From: JAFGKK01 sp964521085
GTDB lineage: Bacteria; Chloroflexota; Anaerolineae; Anaerolineales; RBG-16-64-43
DNA length: 64,000 nucleotides
NCBI GenBank assembly: GCA_964521085.1
Contig: CAZFPL010000005.1
Coordinates: 45,463 to 109,462 of the forward strand
Direction of reading: 5' to 3'
The notes under the pieces were generated by a model. It ran no database searches, had not been told where the DNA came from, and was given only the letters and a program-made list of their open reading frames with translations. The stretch's first letter is position 1, and the number at the start of each line of letters is the position of its first letter. Below are positions 16,895-25,889 of the stretch, one piece after another. Both the position numbers and the translations under genes were made by a program.

Positions 16895-19800
16895 TCAGCG
16901 ATGGATGACAAGGCGGCCGCCTGCCGACCGGCCCCACAATCGCAAATCGTACATCGCATAAGCCTGCACCGGCAGCGCCAGGAACTCGCCGGCATATGCA
17001 GCCCGCGCCAGATACGTGAAGACGTGTTTTCCCCTCGATAATTCCGTGATGAAGAAAGCCACCCGGTCGTTGCGGATCTCTTTGTAGTTATACCCAAGTT
17101 CCATCCACCGATACGGATCGGTGGATGCATCATCATTTGAATTCCCGCTGTACGTCGGCGAAGTATTAAGATTTTCATTGAGCGCTTCCAGTCCTCCGGG
17201 CAGATGGTCCTCCACAATGACGTACGAGGCGGCTTCCGGCGCGTCGACCGTTACTTCCACCTTTACCAATTCCCCGGCGCGGATATCCTCAAGCGGTTGT
17301 GACGTCTTCGGATCCAAATAGCGGCGGGATACGACGATGCTGCCGGCAGGGGTCGCCGGGATCCCCGGCATATCGTACTCCGCGGAAAGATCGTAGTACA
17401 ACTCCGCGGAACCGGTCGCAGAGATGGTCAGGATATTGACTCCCTGGGTCAACCGATCCATGGGGATGGTGATCGTCACCGTATTCTTGCCGATACGCAG
17501 AACCCCGCTCGAAAGCAATTGATCATTCAGTTGGATCTGATAAGAACTCTCGCCGGTCTGCTGCCCCTGCTGAACAAGGTAATCGGTAAGGGCGAGAATG
17601 GTGAAGGCGGTTTCGTTCGTCGTCCCCCAGCCATTAAGACCCTGGCGCCTGTGCAGGAGGAATTTTACGGTCCCGGGGATGAGTTCGCTTTTGGGATCGA
17701 TGGCTATGAGGGCGTCGAGGACCTGAGCGGTGGTTCGAATGGTGGAAGCCATCGTTTTACGTGTGTATTCCCCATCGGAGGTTTGTTGCGGCCAATACAC
17801 CCAGGTCCGGCTGGTGAGGGCGTGCCGTCCGACCTCGGCGACCGCCATGGAAGCCCGGTTCGCATCCCCCAAAGCGTGCAAGGCGAGCGCCAAGGCCGCC
17901 TGGCTGAAGGGATCGAGTTCACTCAGCCGCGTGTCCGCAAGCGTGGTCGTGGCTTCCAGATCGCCCCGGCCGTTCAGCGCCATGCTGTAAAGCGCAAAGG
18001 CCCGTGTGCGGATATCCATCGCTTCCAAATTAATCATGAGATACCCCACACCATCTTCAATGACTTTGGCGTCCACCTCATACCCGGCGGCTTCCAACTG
18101 GGCCAGACCGAAGAGCACCCACGCGGTTTGGTAGTCGGTGCTGGCATCGTCGTACCACCATCCCCACCCTCCATCACGGTGCTGGAAATTCACGAGACGC
18201 CGGATGCTGGCCCGGATCAGCGGATCCAGACGCGCCGCCATGCCGGGATCCCCCAGCCCCAGCAATGCGCCGGCACGCCCCACGACGGCATTCGGCAAAG
18301 CCCGGCTCATCGTTTGTTCGATGCATCCATAGGGATACCCGGTGAGATATTCCAATCCGTTCAGGATGCTTCCGCTCATGGAGCGGCTGAGTTGCAGAGT
18401 CACCCGGCTGGTTCCCGGCGTGATCTGCGGCACCGGCAGAACGATGCGCGCGTTGCTTTTAAACTCCCCTGACTGGTTGAACAGGCTGGTCGTCGCCGCC
18501 GGTTGAATGGAGACCGGCAGGCGCACCGCGTCCGTCAAACCGTCCTGACTGGATGCGCTGACGACGATCTGCCCCGTCGCGACTCCTTCCACGACCACCG
18601 ACCAACTCACCGCCCATACCTCCCCGGCATCCAGCGTCGCCGTCTGCGAGGAGCTTCCCAGAAGCCGCAATCCCTGCGCCTGGAACTCCACCGTCACCTC
18701 ACGCTCCGACGATCCATAGTTGTGGATATAGGTCATGATTTCCGCACGATCGCCGGTGGTCAGGATGCGCGGCAGCACGGGCCGGATCAGGAGTTCTTTC
18801 CGAACCGTGACATTCTTATAACTTTCTCCGACCAGGGAATTCTTGGAGATTGCTTTGGCGGTCAACCTCCAGGAGGTGAGGTTGTCGGGCAATGTCACCT
18901 TTACGGAAACGCGGCCGCTGGCGTTCGTTTTCAGCGAGGGAAACCAGGCTGCCGTATCTTGAAAATCGCTCCGCAGACCGACGGCAACCGGGGAACCCCC
19001 TCCGCCGCCCCGCCCGCCCGGCGGAATGATGATGCGGTCGGGCGACATCGAGTCATACGTGCGGACAGAGCGGCGGCGCGCTCCATAGAACGCCGAGAAA
19101 ATATTCGGGGCTTGTTCACTCTGAAGCGCGAAGATCGACTCGTCCACCACCGCCAGGGAAACTTCCGCGAACACCGGATTCCCTTTGGCGTCTTTGACGT
19201 CGAGGGTCACCGCCATCGATTCTCCGGGTGCATATGCTTCGCGGTCGGTGGAGATCGTCACCTGCAATTCCTTGGAGCCGGCGTCCACCTGGAGTTCCAC
19301 CGTGGCAAGACGCAGGTGGCTGTCGGGACGGTTGGATCCATAATATTCGTAGTCGTACTCATCATACGGAACGAATTCCGATCCCTGCCAGGCGTTCACG
19401 GTCACGTAGACATTTGGAGCATACTCCGGCAGAATGTTTGCCTCCACAACGGTCAGCGGCGCCGTCAGTGCGATGGGCATGCTCGTGATGACATGCCCGC
19501 GTTCGAAAGTAAGCAAAGCCGGTCCGCTGAAGGTGGATTCAATCATGAACCGCGCCGTCTGGCCGGGCAGATAGGCGTCTTGTTCGGCGACGATCTCCAC
19601 TTCCTTCTCGATCCGGTTGAACCAATCATCCTGCGAGCTGAACACGCAAATCCACGTTGCATCGGTCATCGCCTGGCCTCCCGCATCCTCGCCCATCAAT
19701 TCCAGTTTGTAGTATCCGGAAGTCAGGGTCAGTTCCTGATTGGAGCGGCCGAGCGAATCCGTCTCCAGGGAAAAGGTGCCGGTGGTCCGGTACGCGCCCT

Positions 19801-22699
19801 GGGTGTGATCCCATTGCAGGACCGACAAACTCAACGCCCGTCCGGCAACCGGCCCGCCGGCCAGGTTCTCGGCGCTGGCCCGGACGGAGAAGGGCTGGCC
19901 GGGGCGCCGGATATAGCCGCCGCTGTTGATATCGATGATCTCGGATGCGGAATATGCGGTTAGGATATACGTCGCGGAGACGGTCTGATGACTGCCGTCG
20001 TCCACCGTCACCCGTACAGCGTAGGTCGCGCTGATGGCGCTGTTGCGCCAGCTCTTCCTGCCCTCCCCCTCCTCAATATCTCCGATCTCAAGCCTAATGC
20101 GGGCCTTGCCCTCGGAGTCCGTCTCGGCACTGTACGTCTTCCGTATCGAATCGGTCTGATACCACTCAAAGGAGCTCGTCCACGTATCTTCCGCATACGA
20201 CCAGTCGTAATACGTCGCGAGATAATAGACCTCCACGGCGACCGTTGCGTTCGCCGCCGGCTCGCCGAAGTAGTATTCCACCGCCAATTCCAATTCAAAG
20301 GTCTCGCCGGATACTACATTGTTTGTATGAGCGGGATCGAGGGGACGGACGGTCACCGCGTAATCCGGCTTGCGGTAATCCTCCACATGGAACTCCTGGG
20401 TTTGACTCTCCCCGTCCACCACCGTTTCGATCGTGTACTTTCCAAGAGTCGACTCGCTGCTCAGGACGAAGGATCCCTCGACGCTGCCGAAATCATTGGT
20501 TTTAAGTGAGAATGTCTGCACCAGGCTGTTGCGGCCGTCGCGGATATTCACCTTGACCGGTGTGCCTGCCGGAAGGATTTGGTACTTCACATCATTATCC
20601 TTGCGGAGAACGGCTTTGAAGTTGACGGTTTGTCCGGGACGGTAAATGGGGCGTTCCGTATAGATGTACGCCTGGTAGCGGCGCTGGGATCGGCTGTATG
20701 ACTGATTATAGGAATACGGGGTGACGGTCTGGAATTGCCAATCCAGGCCTGAGAGGGTCACATCATCCCCGTTCTGCTCCTTGTGGTGAGCGGTGACCAG
20801 CATCGGAATGGTGCCGGCGGGTATGGCAATCCGGCACACGCCGTTTTTGTCGGTCACGCCCCGGCGGACGGCGTCCCCGCGGTTTGAGTACAAGCGGACC
20901 TCGGCGCCCGCGACGCTTTTCCCGTGAACATTGGTCATCCACACAAAGAGCTCTTCCCCGGATTTCTTGACCGTCAGCACATTGTTGGAAAGCACGAGGA
21001 AAAGCTGATCGTACAATCTTCCATTGAGGGATAGGTTCATCACATACAATCCCGGTTTTACATCCGCCGGAACGACGGTCTCATGAACCGGTTCATTCTC
21101 ACCCGGGGGATCGGAATACCACCAAGTGGTCTCCGGGATTCTTCCCGGTTCCGGAATTGGAAGGAGATCCGTAGTGAACCGCAGCCCGTTGTCCCCATAC
21201 TTGCCGGTGTAAAACCGTACATAATTGTCGGGGTCATAGGAATATAAATCGAATTGGATGGCCGCGTTGTCCGGAATGCCGAACTGCACCTTTCGGGTGC
21301 CCATCGCATCCACGACCTGGACATCGGAGCCGATTCCATACGACGGACTGAGATACCACCCGTAGTACGAATCGGTGGTAAATGTGACGCTCAGCGGATC
21401 CACAAGGATCGGCAGGTTGTCAAGGCTTCTCACCGACGGCAAGAGGGTCATCGTATAGGTAACCCCTTGGTCCAACAGCCGGTTTGGATGGAACTTCATC
21501 ATCTCTATCGAGGCGGTCTTCGTCCAAACAAAACTTCCTCCGATCTCCGGAGAGATGCCGAGAGCCGCTTCGGCCGACGCGTGATCCACCGGTACGCTGA
21601 AGGTCACCTGAAAATCCGAAAAATCCACCGGAACGTACTCGTTGGGAATTTCTTCTATTTTCACCGGCGGGATGGCGGAAAACGAATAATTCGCAGTCGC
21701 CGGTGTCACCGTTCCAAATCCATCCACCAGCGGTCCGGTGATGTCGAGCGAGTATCGCCGCCCGAATGGGATCGGCTGATCCGCCTCAAAACGAGCTTTC
21801 TCGTTGTCGATCCAGGTCCACTTCCCCTCCAATGCAGGGGTAATCGTAAATGGATAGCCGGTCGCCGTCTGATCCAAGGGATAATTAAAATCCACCTCCA
21901 CCATATTTTTAGCTTTCGTCGTCACGGCGGCTTTCAATGGATCCAGCCAGTATGACCAGACAAAATCACCCAACATGGCCACGCCGTCCGTACCGGTGGC
22001 CGGGAAGGCCGCGTCGGATCCGGCGAAGATAAAGTCGTACCGCTTTCCGGGCTGGAGAGGTTCCAGAAGCGTCACCTCGACAGTGCGGGCATCCTGCCAA
22101 CTCAGCTGGTGCCGGGTGGATGGCTGGATGGAGAACGCTTTTTCCGTCATGGCCGGATCCATATTCCGGTCGAACGTGACGGTGATCTCAGCCGGTTTGC
22201 GCGATTTCAACGAACCGGATTTCGGGGTCGTTGAAACCACCGTCGGACCGTCCTCGATCCGCAGAGTCCATTGCTGAGAACGGTCCAGGGCAGTCCCCGT
22301 TGCCGTGCTCAGCGTGGGATCCAAAAAGAAGGTATAGGTCTCACCCAGGGCAAGCGCGGCCGTCGGCTGAAAAGCCAGAACGGTGTTGGATTGAGACCAT
22401 GTATACGTCCCTTCGGTATATGGAAAACTCATCACGGGAACCGCGCTGCTCGCGGGATCCATCGGATCGTCGAACCGGATGGAGAACATACCAAAGGGCG
22501 GGAATTGGTTTAAATCCGCCGATCCGATGTAGGTCGCTTGCGTCCCCGGGACCGAAGTCTCCGTCGGATCAAAGGCAAAAAACATCGAACGGGAGAGTGC
22601 GGAGGCGGGAGGAATCAATCCGCTGTATCCCGCGCCGGAAAGAAAAAGGCCTATCGCGGCGAAAAACATCCGCTTGGGATTGAAGTGATGGATACGCAT
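16895..22699 (-). CDS. bacterial alpha-2-macroglobulin with thioester
   Basis: 1934 residues with an N-terminal signal peptide (hydrophobic core FFAAIGLFLSGAGYSG) and no lipobox, so probably secreted. Bacterial Ig-like/macroglobulin domains run through the first 900 residues (for example PKSGSLKSRKPAEITVTFDR). A glycine-rich bait-like stretch with PPGGRGGGGGS precedes the A2M domain (DTAAWFPSLKTNASGRVSV). The thioester motif YGCIEQ lies near residue 1457 in an alpha-toroid domain with HRDGGWGWW. These proteins trap proteases: bait cleavage exposes the Cys-Gln thioester, which bonds covalently to the protease. In many bacteria the gene sits beside pbpC for a second glycan synthase, but not here. 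It is monocistronic and convergent with the GNAT gene. Confidence 0.93.
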   Translation of the reverse strand: MRIHHFNPKRMFFAAIGLFLSGAGYSGLIPPASALSRSMFFAFDPTETSVPGTQATYIGSADLNQFPPFGMFSIRFDDPMDPASSAVPVMSFPYTEGTYTWSQSNTVLAFQPTAALALGETYTFFLDPTLSTATGTALDRSQQWTLRIEDGPTVVSTTPKSGSLKSRKPAEITVTFDRNMDPAMTEKAFSIQPSTRHQLSWQDARTVEVTLLEPLQPGKRYDFIFAGSDAAFPATGTDGVAMLGDFVWSYWLDPLKAAVTTKAKNMVEVDFNYPLDQTATGYPFTITPALEGKWTWIDNEKARFEADQPIPFGRRYSLDITGPLVDGFGTVTPATANYSFSAIPPVKIEEIPNEYVPVDFSDFQVTFSVPVDHASAEAALGISPEIGGSFVWTKTASIEMMKFHPNRLLDQGVTYTMTLLPSVRSLDNLPILVDPLSVTFTTDSYYGWYLSPSYGIGSDVQVVDAMGTRKVQFGIPDNAAIQFDLYSYDPDNYVRFYTGKYGDNGLRFTTDLLPIPEPGRIPETTWWYSDPPGENEPVHETVVPADVKPGLYVMNLSLNGRLYDQLFLVLSNNVLTVKKSGEELFVWMTNVHGKSVAGAEVRLYSNRGDAVRRGVTDKNGVCRIAIPAGTIPMLVTAHHKEQNGDDVTLSGLDWQFQTVTPYSYNQSYSRSQRRYQAYIYTERPIYRPGQTVNFKAVLRKDNDVKYQILPAGTPVKVNIRDGRNSLVQTFSLKTNDFGSVEGSFVLSSESTLGKYTIETVVDGESQTQEFHVEDYRKPDYAVTVRPLDPAHTNNVVSGETFELELAVEYYFGEPAANATVAVEVYYLATYYDWSYAEDTWTSSFEWYQTDSIRKTYSAETDSEGKARIRLEIGDIEEGEGRKSWRNSAISATYAVRVTVDDGSHQTVSATYILTAYSASEIIDINSGGYIRRPGQPFSVRASAENLAGGPVAGRALSLSVLQWDHTQGAYRTTGTFSLETDSLGRSNQELTLTSGYYKLELMGEDAGGQAMTDATWICVFSSQDDWFNRIEKEVEIVAEQDAYLPGQTARFMIESTFSGPALLTFERGHVITSMPIALTAPLTVVEANILPEYAPNVYVTVNAWQGSEFVPYDEYDYEYYGSNRPDSHLRLATVELQVDAGSKELQVTISTDREAYAPGESMAVTLDVKDAKGNPVFAEVSLAVVDESIFALQSEQAPNIFSAFYGARRRSVRTYDSMSPDRIIIPPGGRGGGGGSPVAVGLRSDFQDTAAWFPSLKTNASGRVSVKVTLPDNLTSWRLTAKAISKNSLVGESYKNVTVRKELLIRPVLPRILTTGDRAEIMTYIHNYGSSEREVTVEFQAQGLRLLGSSSQTATLDAGEVWAVSWSVVVEGVATGQIVVSASSQDGLTDAVRLPVSIQPAATTSLFNQSGEFKSNARIVLPVPQITPGTSRVTLQLSRSMSGSILNGLEYLTGYPYGCIEQTMSRALPNAVVGRAGALLGLGDPGMAARLDPLIRASIRRLVNFQHRDGGWGWWYDDASTDYQTAWVLFGLAQLEAAGYEVDAKVIEDGVGYLMINLEAMDIRTRAFALYSMALNGRGDLEATTTLADTRLSELDPFSQAALALALHALGDANRASMAVAEVGRHALTSRTWVYWPQQTSDGEYTRKTMASTIRTTAQVLDALIAIDPKSELIPGTVKFLLHRRQGLNGWGTTNETAFTILALTDYLVQQGQQTGESSYQIQLNDQLLSSGVLRIGKNTVTITIPMDRLTQGVNILTISATGSAELYYDLSAEYDMPGIPATPAGSIVVSRRYLDPKTSQPLEDIRAGELVKVEVTVDAPEAASYVIVEDHLPGGLEALNENLNTSPTYSGNSNDDASTDPYRWMELGYNYKEIRNDRVAFFITELSRGKHVFTYLARAAYAGEFLALPVQAYAMYDLRLWGRSAGGRLVIHR

Positions 22700-22908
22700 G
22701 GGAACCTCTCTTTCGAACCGGTCATATCGAGGAAAGACTCAAAGCCGAAAACCAATCGTCAAAACCAGTCTATTCTTTCCCTATTACGGAGGTGTTACCG
22801 AACAGTGACAAACCTGTGACAGAATCGGGCAACATCCGAGTGCACATTACGTATATGGGGAAATTTCGATCGGAAGCGAAGGGAACTGGCGGGAGGATTG
22901 GAATTCCA

Positions 22909-22984
22909 CGCTTAACCAATAAACCCTGCCTGGGGTGGTCCCAAGGAACAGGCGATCGATATCGGTATTTCTATTGGTTAAGCG
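22909..22984. repeat. long inverted repeat in the a2M upstream region
   Basis: CGCTTAACCAATA at 22909-22921 is perfectly complementary to 22972-22984, leaving 50 bases between; with a one-base bulge the pairing extends into ATTCC/GGAAT. It lies in the 475-base gene-free stretch 22700-23174 between the a2M and GGDEF genes, where no coding frame is convincing. It could be a structured RNA or the scar of a small insertion. Confidence 0.6.
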
Positions 22985-23174
22985 GAATCAATGGGTTGTC
23001 GGAAAGGCCGATGCAGGAATCCCCCACCAATAAGAGGCAGGAAACTTAATCGTGTTCCATGGTTGTATATGGAATGAAAATAAATCGATACATGCTGCAA
23101 ATTATCCCCCGAAAAAGTTTTCGCGAATGGTTTTCAACGAAGCACTCCCCCCGGTGTGAAGTGGAAACCACCCG

Positions 23175-23693
23175 CTACTGCGTGCGGTCTTCCCGCTTGA
23201 TCTCGTCGAACACTACCAGGTTCTGCGGACCCCGGCGGTGAGCTTCCCACAATGCCATGGATGCGCGGGAGAGCAATTCGGTCGTGCTGATTCCTTCGCC
23301 GCCCGGATGGGAAGCCACTCCGGCGCAGATGGACACGCCGTATTCGTGCAACTCGCGGGTCACCTGCTTCCCCTGGAATTTATCGACCAGCCGCTGGGCC
23401 GCCTTGCGCGCGCCCTCTACATCCGATTCGGGCATGACCACGATGTAATTGCCCTGGTAGTGGCCGGGGATGTCCACCTCGCGCAATCCCGATTGCAGCA
23501 TGTTGGCCAGGAAAGCGCGGGCGCTTTCCAGAATATCGCTGGAGGGATTTTCACTGAAGCGCAATCCGATATATAGAATGGAAACCGGGCCGGGGTACCG
23601 CTTGGCCCGCAGCACCTCGTTGTCGAGCAGGCTTTCCAGCATCTTTTGCGGATAGAGACCGGATTCTTTATCGAGCCGGGCATCCTGTTCCAT
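23175..23693 (-). CDS. degenerate GGDEF-domain protein, copy 1
   Basis: 172 residues of stand-alone GGDEF fold with no sensor domain: an early DKESGLYPQKMLESLL, the strand RYPGPVSILYIGLRF, the active-site hairpin and the late ICAGVASHPGGEGISTTELLSRASMALWEA, which is typical of diguanylate cyclases. The catalytic signature is replaced by YQGNYIVVMP, with neither GG nor DEF, so c-di-GMP synthesis is unlikely. It may bind a nucleotide or act as a signalling partner. It is a tandem duplicate of the gene at 23778-24290, the two being alike along their whole length. Confidence 0.82.
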   Translation of the reverse strand: MEQDARLDKESGLYPQKMLESLLDNEVLRAKRYPGPVSILYIGLRFSENPSSDILESARAFLANMLQSGLREVDIPGHYQGNYIVVMPESDVEGARKAAQRLVDKFQGKQVTRELHEYGVSICAGVASHPGGEGISTTELLSRASMALWEAHRRGPQNLVVFDEIKREDRTQ

Positions 23694-23777
23694 ACTCCCC
23701 TTCTCCGTTCGACCGAATTATTCCCTGGCAATCCACGGTCCCATCACTATTCCCAAACGCGCTTTTCGGCAAATGAT

Positions 23778-24290
23778 TTATTCCGTTTTTCCATTCATCT
23801 CCTCGAACACCACGAGGCTTTTCGGGCCGTGTCTCTGCGCCTCCCAAAGCGCCGTGGAAGCCTCGGAAAGCAACCGGGATGCCGAGATCCCCTCGCCGCC
23901 CGGATGGGAGGCCACGCCGATGTTGATCGAAATATCAAACTGCTCCGCCGTGCGCGTCATGAGGGATCCGCACAAGTCCGCCAGCAACCGTTCGGCGGCC
24001 GTCTTGGCACCCGTGCCGTCGGTGGCAGGCATAATCACCATATAGTTACCCTCATAATGCCCGGGCAAATCCGCTTCCCGCAGCCTGGCATGAAGGAGGT
24101 TGGCGATGAAAAGCTGCGCGCTTTCCACTATCTGATCCGAGGATTCTTTCGGAAACCGAAGAGCGAAGTAGAGTAGGGAAACGGGGCTGGGATACCGGCG
24201 CGAGCGTACCGCCTCGTGAATGAGAAGCGTTTCGAGCATCTTCTGGGAAAACAGCCCGGAGCTTGCATCGAGACGACCGGTTCCACTCAC
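23778..24290 (-). CDS. degenerate GGDEF-domain protein, copy 2
   Basis: 170 residues, close paralogue of the downstream copy: LDASSGLFSQKMLETLL, RYPSPVSLLYFALRF, a YEGNYMVIMP hairpin in place of GGDEF, and INIGVASHPGGEGISASRLLSEAST. The start is a GTG at 24290 with AGAGGT before it. It is transcribed first, 84 bases before copy 1. Both copies share the same substituted hairpin, so the loss of catalytic residues predates the duplication and the fold has been kept since; this suggests a non-catalytic role. A dispersed repeat lies directly upstream. Confidence 0.82.
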   Translation of the reverse strand: MSGTGRLDASSGLFSQKMLETLLIHEAVRSRRYPSPVSLLYFALRFPKESSDQIVESAQLFIANLLHARLREADLPGHYEGNYMVIMPATDGTGAKTAAERLLADLCGSLMTRTAEQFDISINIGVASHPGGEGISASRLLSEASTALWEAQRHGPKSLVVFEEMNGKTE

Positions 24291-24320
24291 AAGTACCTCT
24301 TCACAAGCCGGACGAAGGTC

Positions 24321-24417
24321 GTCATGCCTGCGTGTCCGTAGCAGGCATCCAGGAGCACCCGATGATTTTCCCGGGGCGGATGGACTGGATTCCCGCTAAG
24401 AACACGCGGGAATGACG
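24321..24417. repeat. dispersed bipartite palindromic repeat
   Basis: Same family as the array at 15913: the left hairpin GTCATGCCTGCG..CAGGCATCCAGG and the right hairpin CTGGATTCCCGC..GCGGGAATGAC. It fills the space between the GGDEF pair and tyrS. Confidence 0.85.
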
Positions 24418-24479
24418 TCAGTCTTTGCGTCTATCATCCCCATACGCGCAGGAAAAACGGAAATTTTCCTGCGATGATT

Positions 24480-25715
24480 TTATACGGTTTTCTTCAGGCG
24501 TACAAACTTGCGTTTCCCGACTTGAAGCACCGGATCGCCCTCGATCGGCACCACGGCGTTTGGATCTTTGGCCGGTTCACCGCCGAGGCGGACCCCGCCC
24601 TGCTCGATCAGTCGACGCGCGTCGCTTTTGCTTTTCGCCAGGCCGTGCTCGGTCATCAGATCCACCAGCCGCTGCCCTCCCCGCACCGAAATGACGGGGA
24701 TGTCTTCGGGCAATTCCGATTGCTGAAAGACGAGCCGGAATTGTTCCTCTGCGGAAACCGCCGGCTGGGGCCCGTGGTAGATCTCGACGATCTCCCGCGC
24801 CAAGCGCATTTTCGCATCCCGCGGGTGTAAAGTTCCCGATTTCAAATCCCGTTCCACCGCGTCGATCTGCTCCGGGGAGAACCGGGTCAGCAGGCGGTAA
24901 TAGGAGGACATCGCCGAATCCGGGACGCTCATCACCTTGCCATACATATCGTTCGCATCCGCAAGCAGGGGAATGTGGTTGCCCAGGCTTTTACTCATCC
25001 GCACCACGCCGTCGGTTCCCGGAAGGATGCCCAGCAGCACTCCGATGTTGGGGCGGACGTCGTAGTATTCCATGATCTTCCGTCCGGCGGTGAGGATATT
25101 GAACAATTGCTCGGTTCCGCCCACCTGCACATCCGCCCGCAAGGCGTAGGCATCATATCCCTGCATGATGGAATAGAAAAATTCATGCAGGTATATGGCA
25201 TCCCCTTTTTCCCAACGCAGGCGGAAATTTTCACGGGTGGTGAACTGCTGGACGGTGAAATTGGAGCCCAGCCGGATAAGTTCGGCGAAAGAGAGTTTGG
25301 AAAGCCATTCGGAATTGTGGCGGACCTCGGTTTTGTTGCGGTCCAAAATCTGAAAGGCCTGCTCCGCGTAGGTCCGGGAGTTCTCGCGGATCTTCTCCTC
25401 GAGCAGTTGCGGGCGCAGCGCGTTCCTGTCCGACGGATCCCCCACCCGCGCGGTGTAATCGCCGATGAGGAAGATGACGGAATGCCCCAGATCCTGGAAT
25501 TGGCGCAGCTTGCGCATGGTCACGGTATGCCCGAGGTGCAGATCGGTGGAGGTGGGGTCGTATCCGCAATACACGCGCAGCGGCCGCTGTTCCTTTTCGG
25601 CCTGGAGCAGGCGCTCACGCAGCTCCGCGGCCATAGCCTGCTGCAAAGCCGCATCCCCGTACTCGGTTCCCTGCATGAGAACCGCTACTTGTTCATCGAT
25701 TGTGGTTTTTGCCAT
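24480..25715 (-). CDS. tyrS: tyrosyl-tRNA synthetase
   Basis: About 411 residues. A class I synthetase: the HIGH motif appears as HLGHT and the KMSKS motif as RMSKSLGN. YCGYDPTSTDLHLGH and SIMQGYDAYAL carry the tyrosine site, and VQVGGTEQ is conserved. A C-terminal S4 RNA-binding domain spans about 350-411 (LVDLMTEHGLAKSKSDARRLI). It belongs to the shorter TyrRS form common in Chloroflexota and Gram-negative bacteria. An ATG at 25727 also exists, but GGGAG just before the ATG at 25715 supports the shorter form. It diverges from mreB. Confidence 0.96.
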   Translation of the reverse strand: MAKTTIDEQVAVLMQGTEYGDAALQQAMAAELRERLLQAEKEQRPLRVYCGYDPTSTDLHLGHTVTMRKLRQFQDLGHSVIFLIGDYTARVGDPSDRNALRPQLLEEKIRENSRTYAEQAFQILDRNKTEVRHNSEWLSKLSFAELIRLGSNFTVQQFTTRENFRLRWEKGDAIYLHEFFYSIMQGYDAYALRADVQVGGTEQLFNILTAGRKIMEYYDVRPNIGVLLGILPGTDGVVRMSKSLGNHIPLLADANDMYGKVMSVPDSAMSSYYRLLTRFSPEQIDAVERDLKSGTLHPRDAKMRLAREIVEIYHGPQPAVSAEEQFRLVFQQSELPEDIPVISVRGGQRLVDLMTEHGLAKSKSDARRLIEQGGVRLGGEPAKDPNAVVPIEGDPVLQVGKRKFVRLKKTV

Positions 25716-25766
25716 CCTTGCTCCCATCCGGATTGAATTGAGTCGGAAAAGCCTGTCTGGGCCGGG

Positions 25767-25772
25767 ATTATA
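25767..25772 (-). promoter_or_regulatory. TATAAT -10 box of tyrS
   Basis: A perfect TATAAT on the minus strand 51 bases before the tyrS start, back to back with the mreB promoter. Confidence 0.5.
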
Positions 25773-25820
25773 GCATCATCCCCGGTTTTTCCGCGGAAAT
25801 ATGCGGGAAAAACCCAATGG

Positions 25821-25826
25821 TATAAT
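25821..25826 (+). promoter_or_regulatory. TATAAT -10 box of the mre-min operon
   Basis: A perfect TATAAT in GGTATAATC, 64 bases before the mreB start. Confidence 0.55.
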
Positions 25827-25889
25827 CATTCCTTGGATTTATCATGAGTACCCATCGTTTGATTCCTTACCATTTCTCAGGAGAATCCA

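Noticed and set aside
18503..19963. 486-residue plus-strand frame inside the alpha-2-macroglobulin gene
   Set aside because: Shadow of a gene with a verified thioester motif and continuous domain structure.
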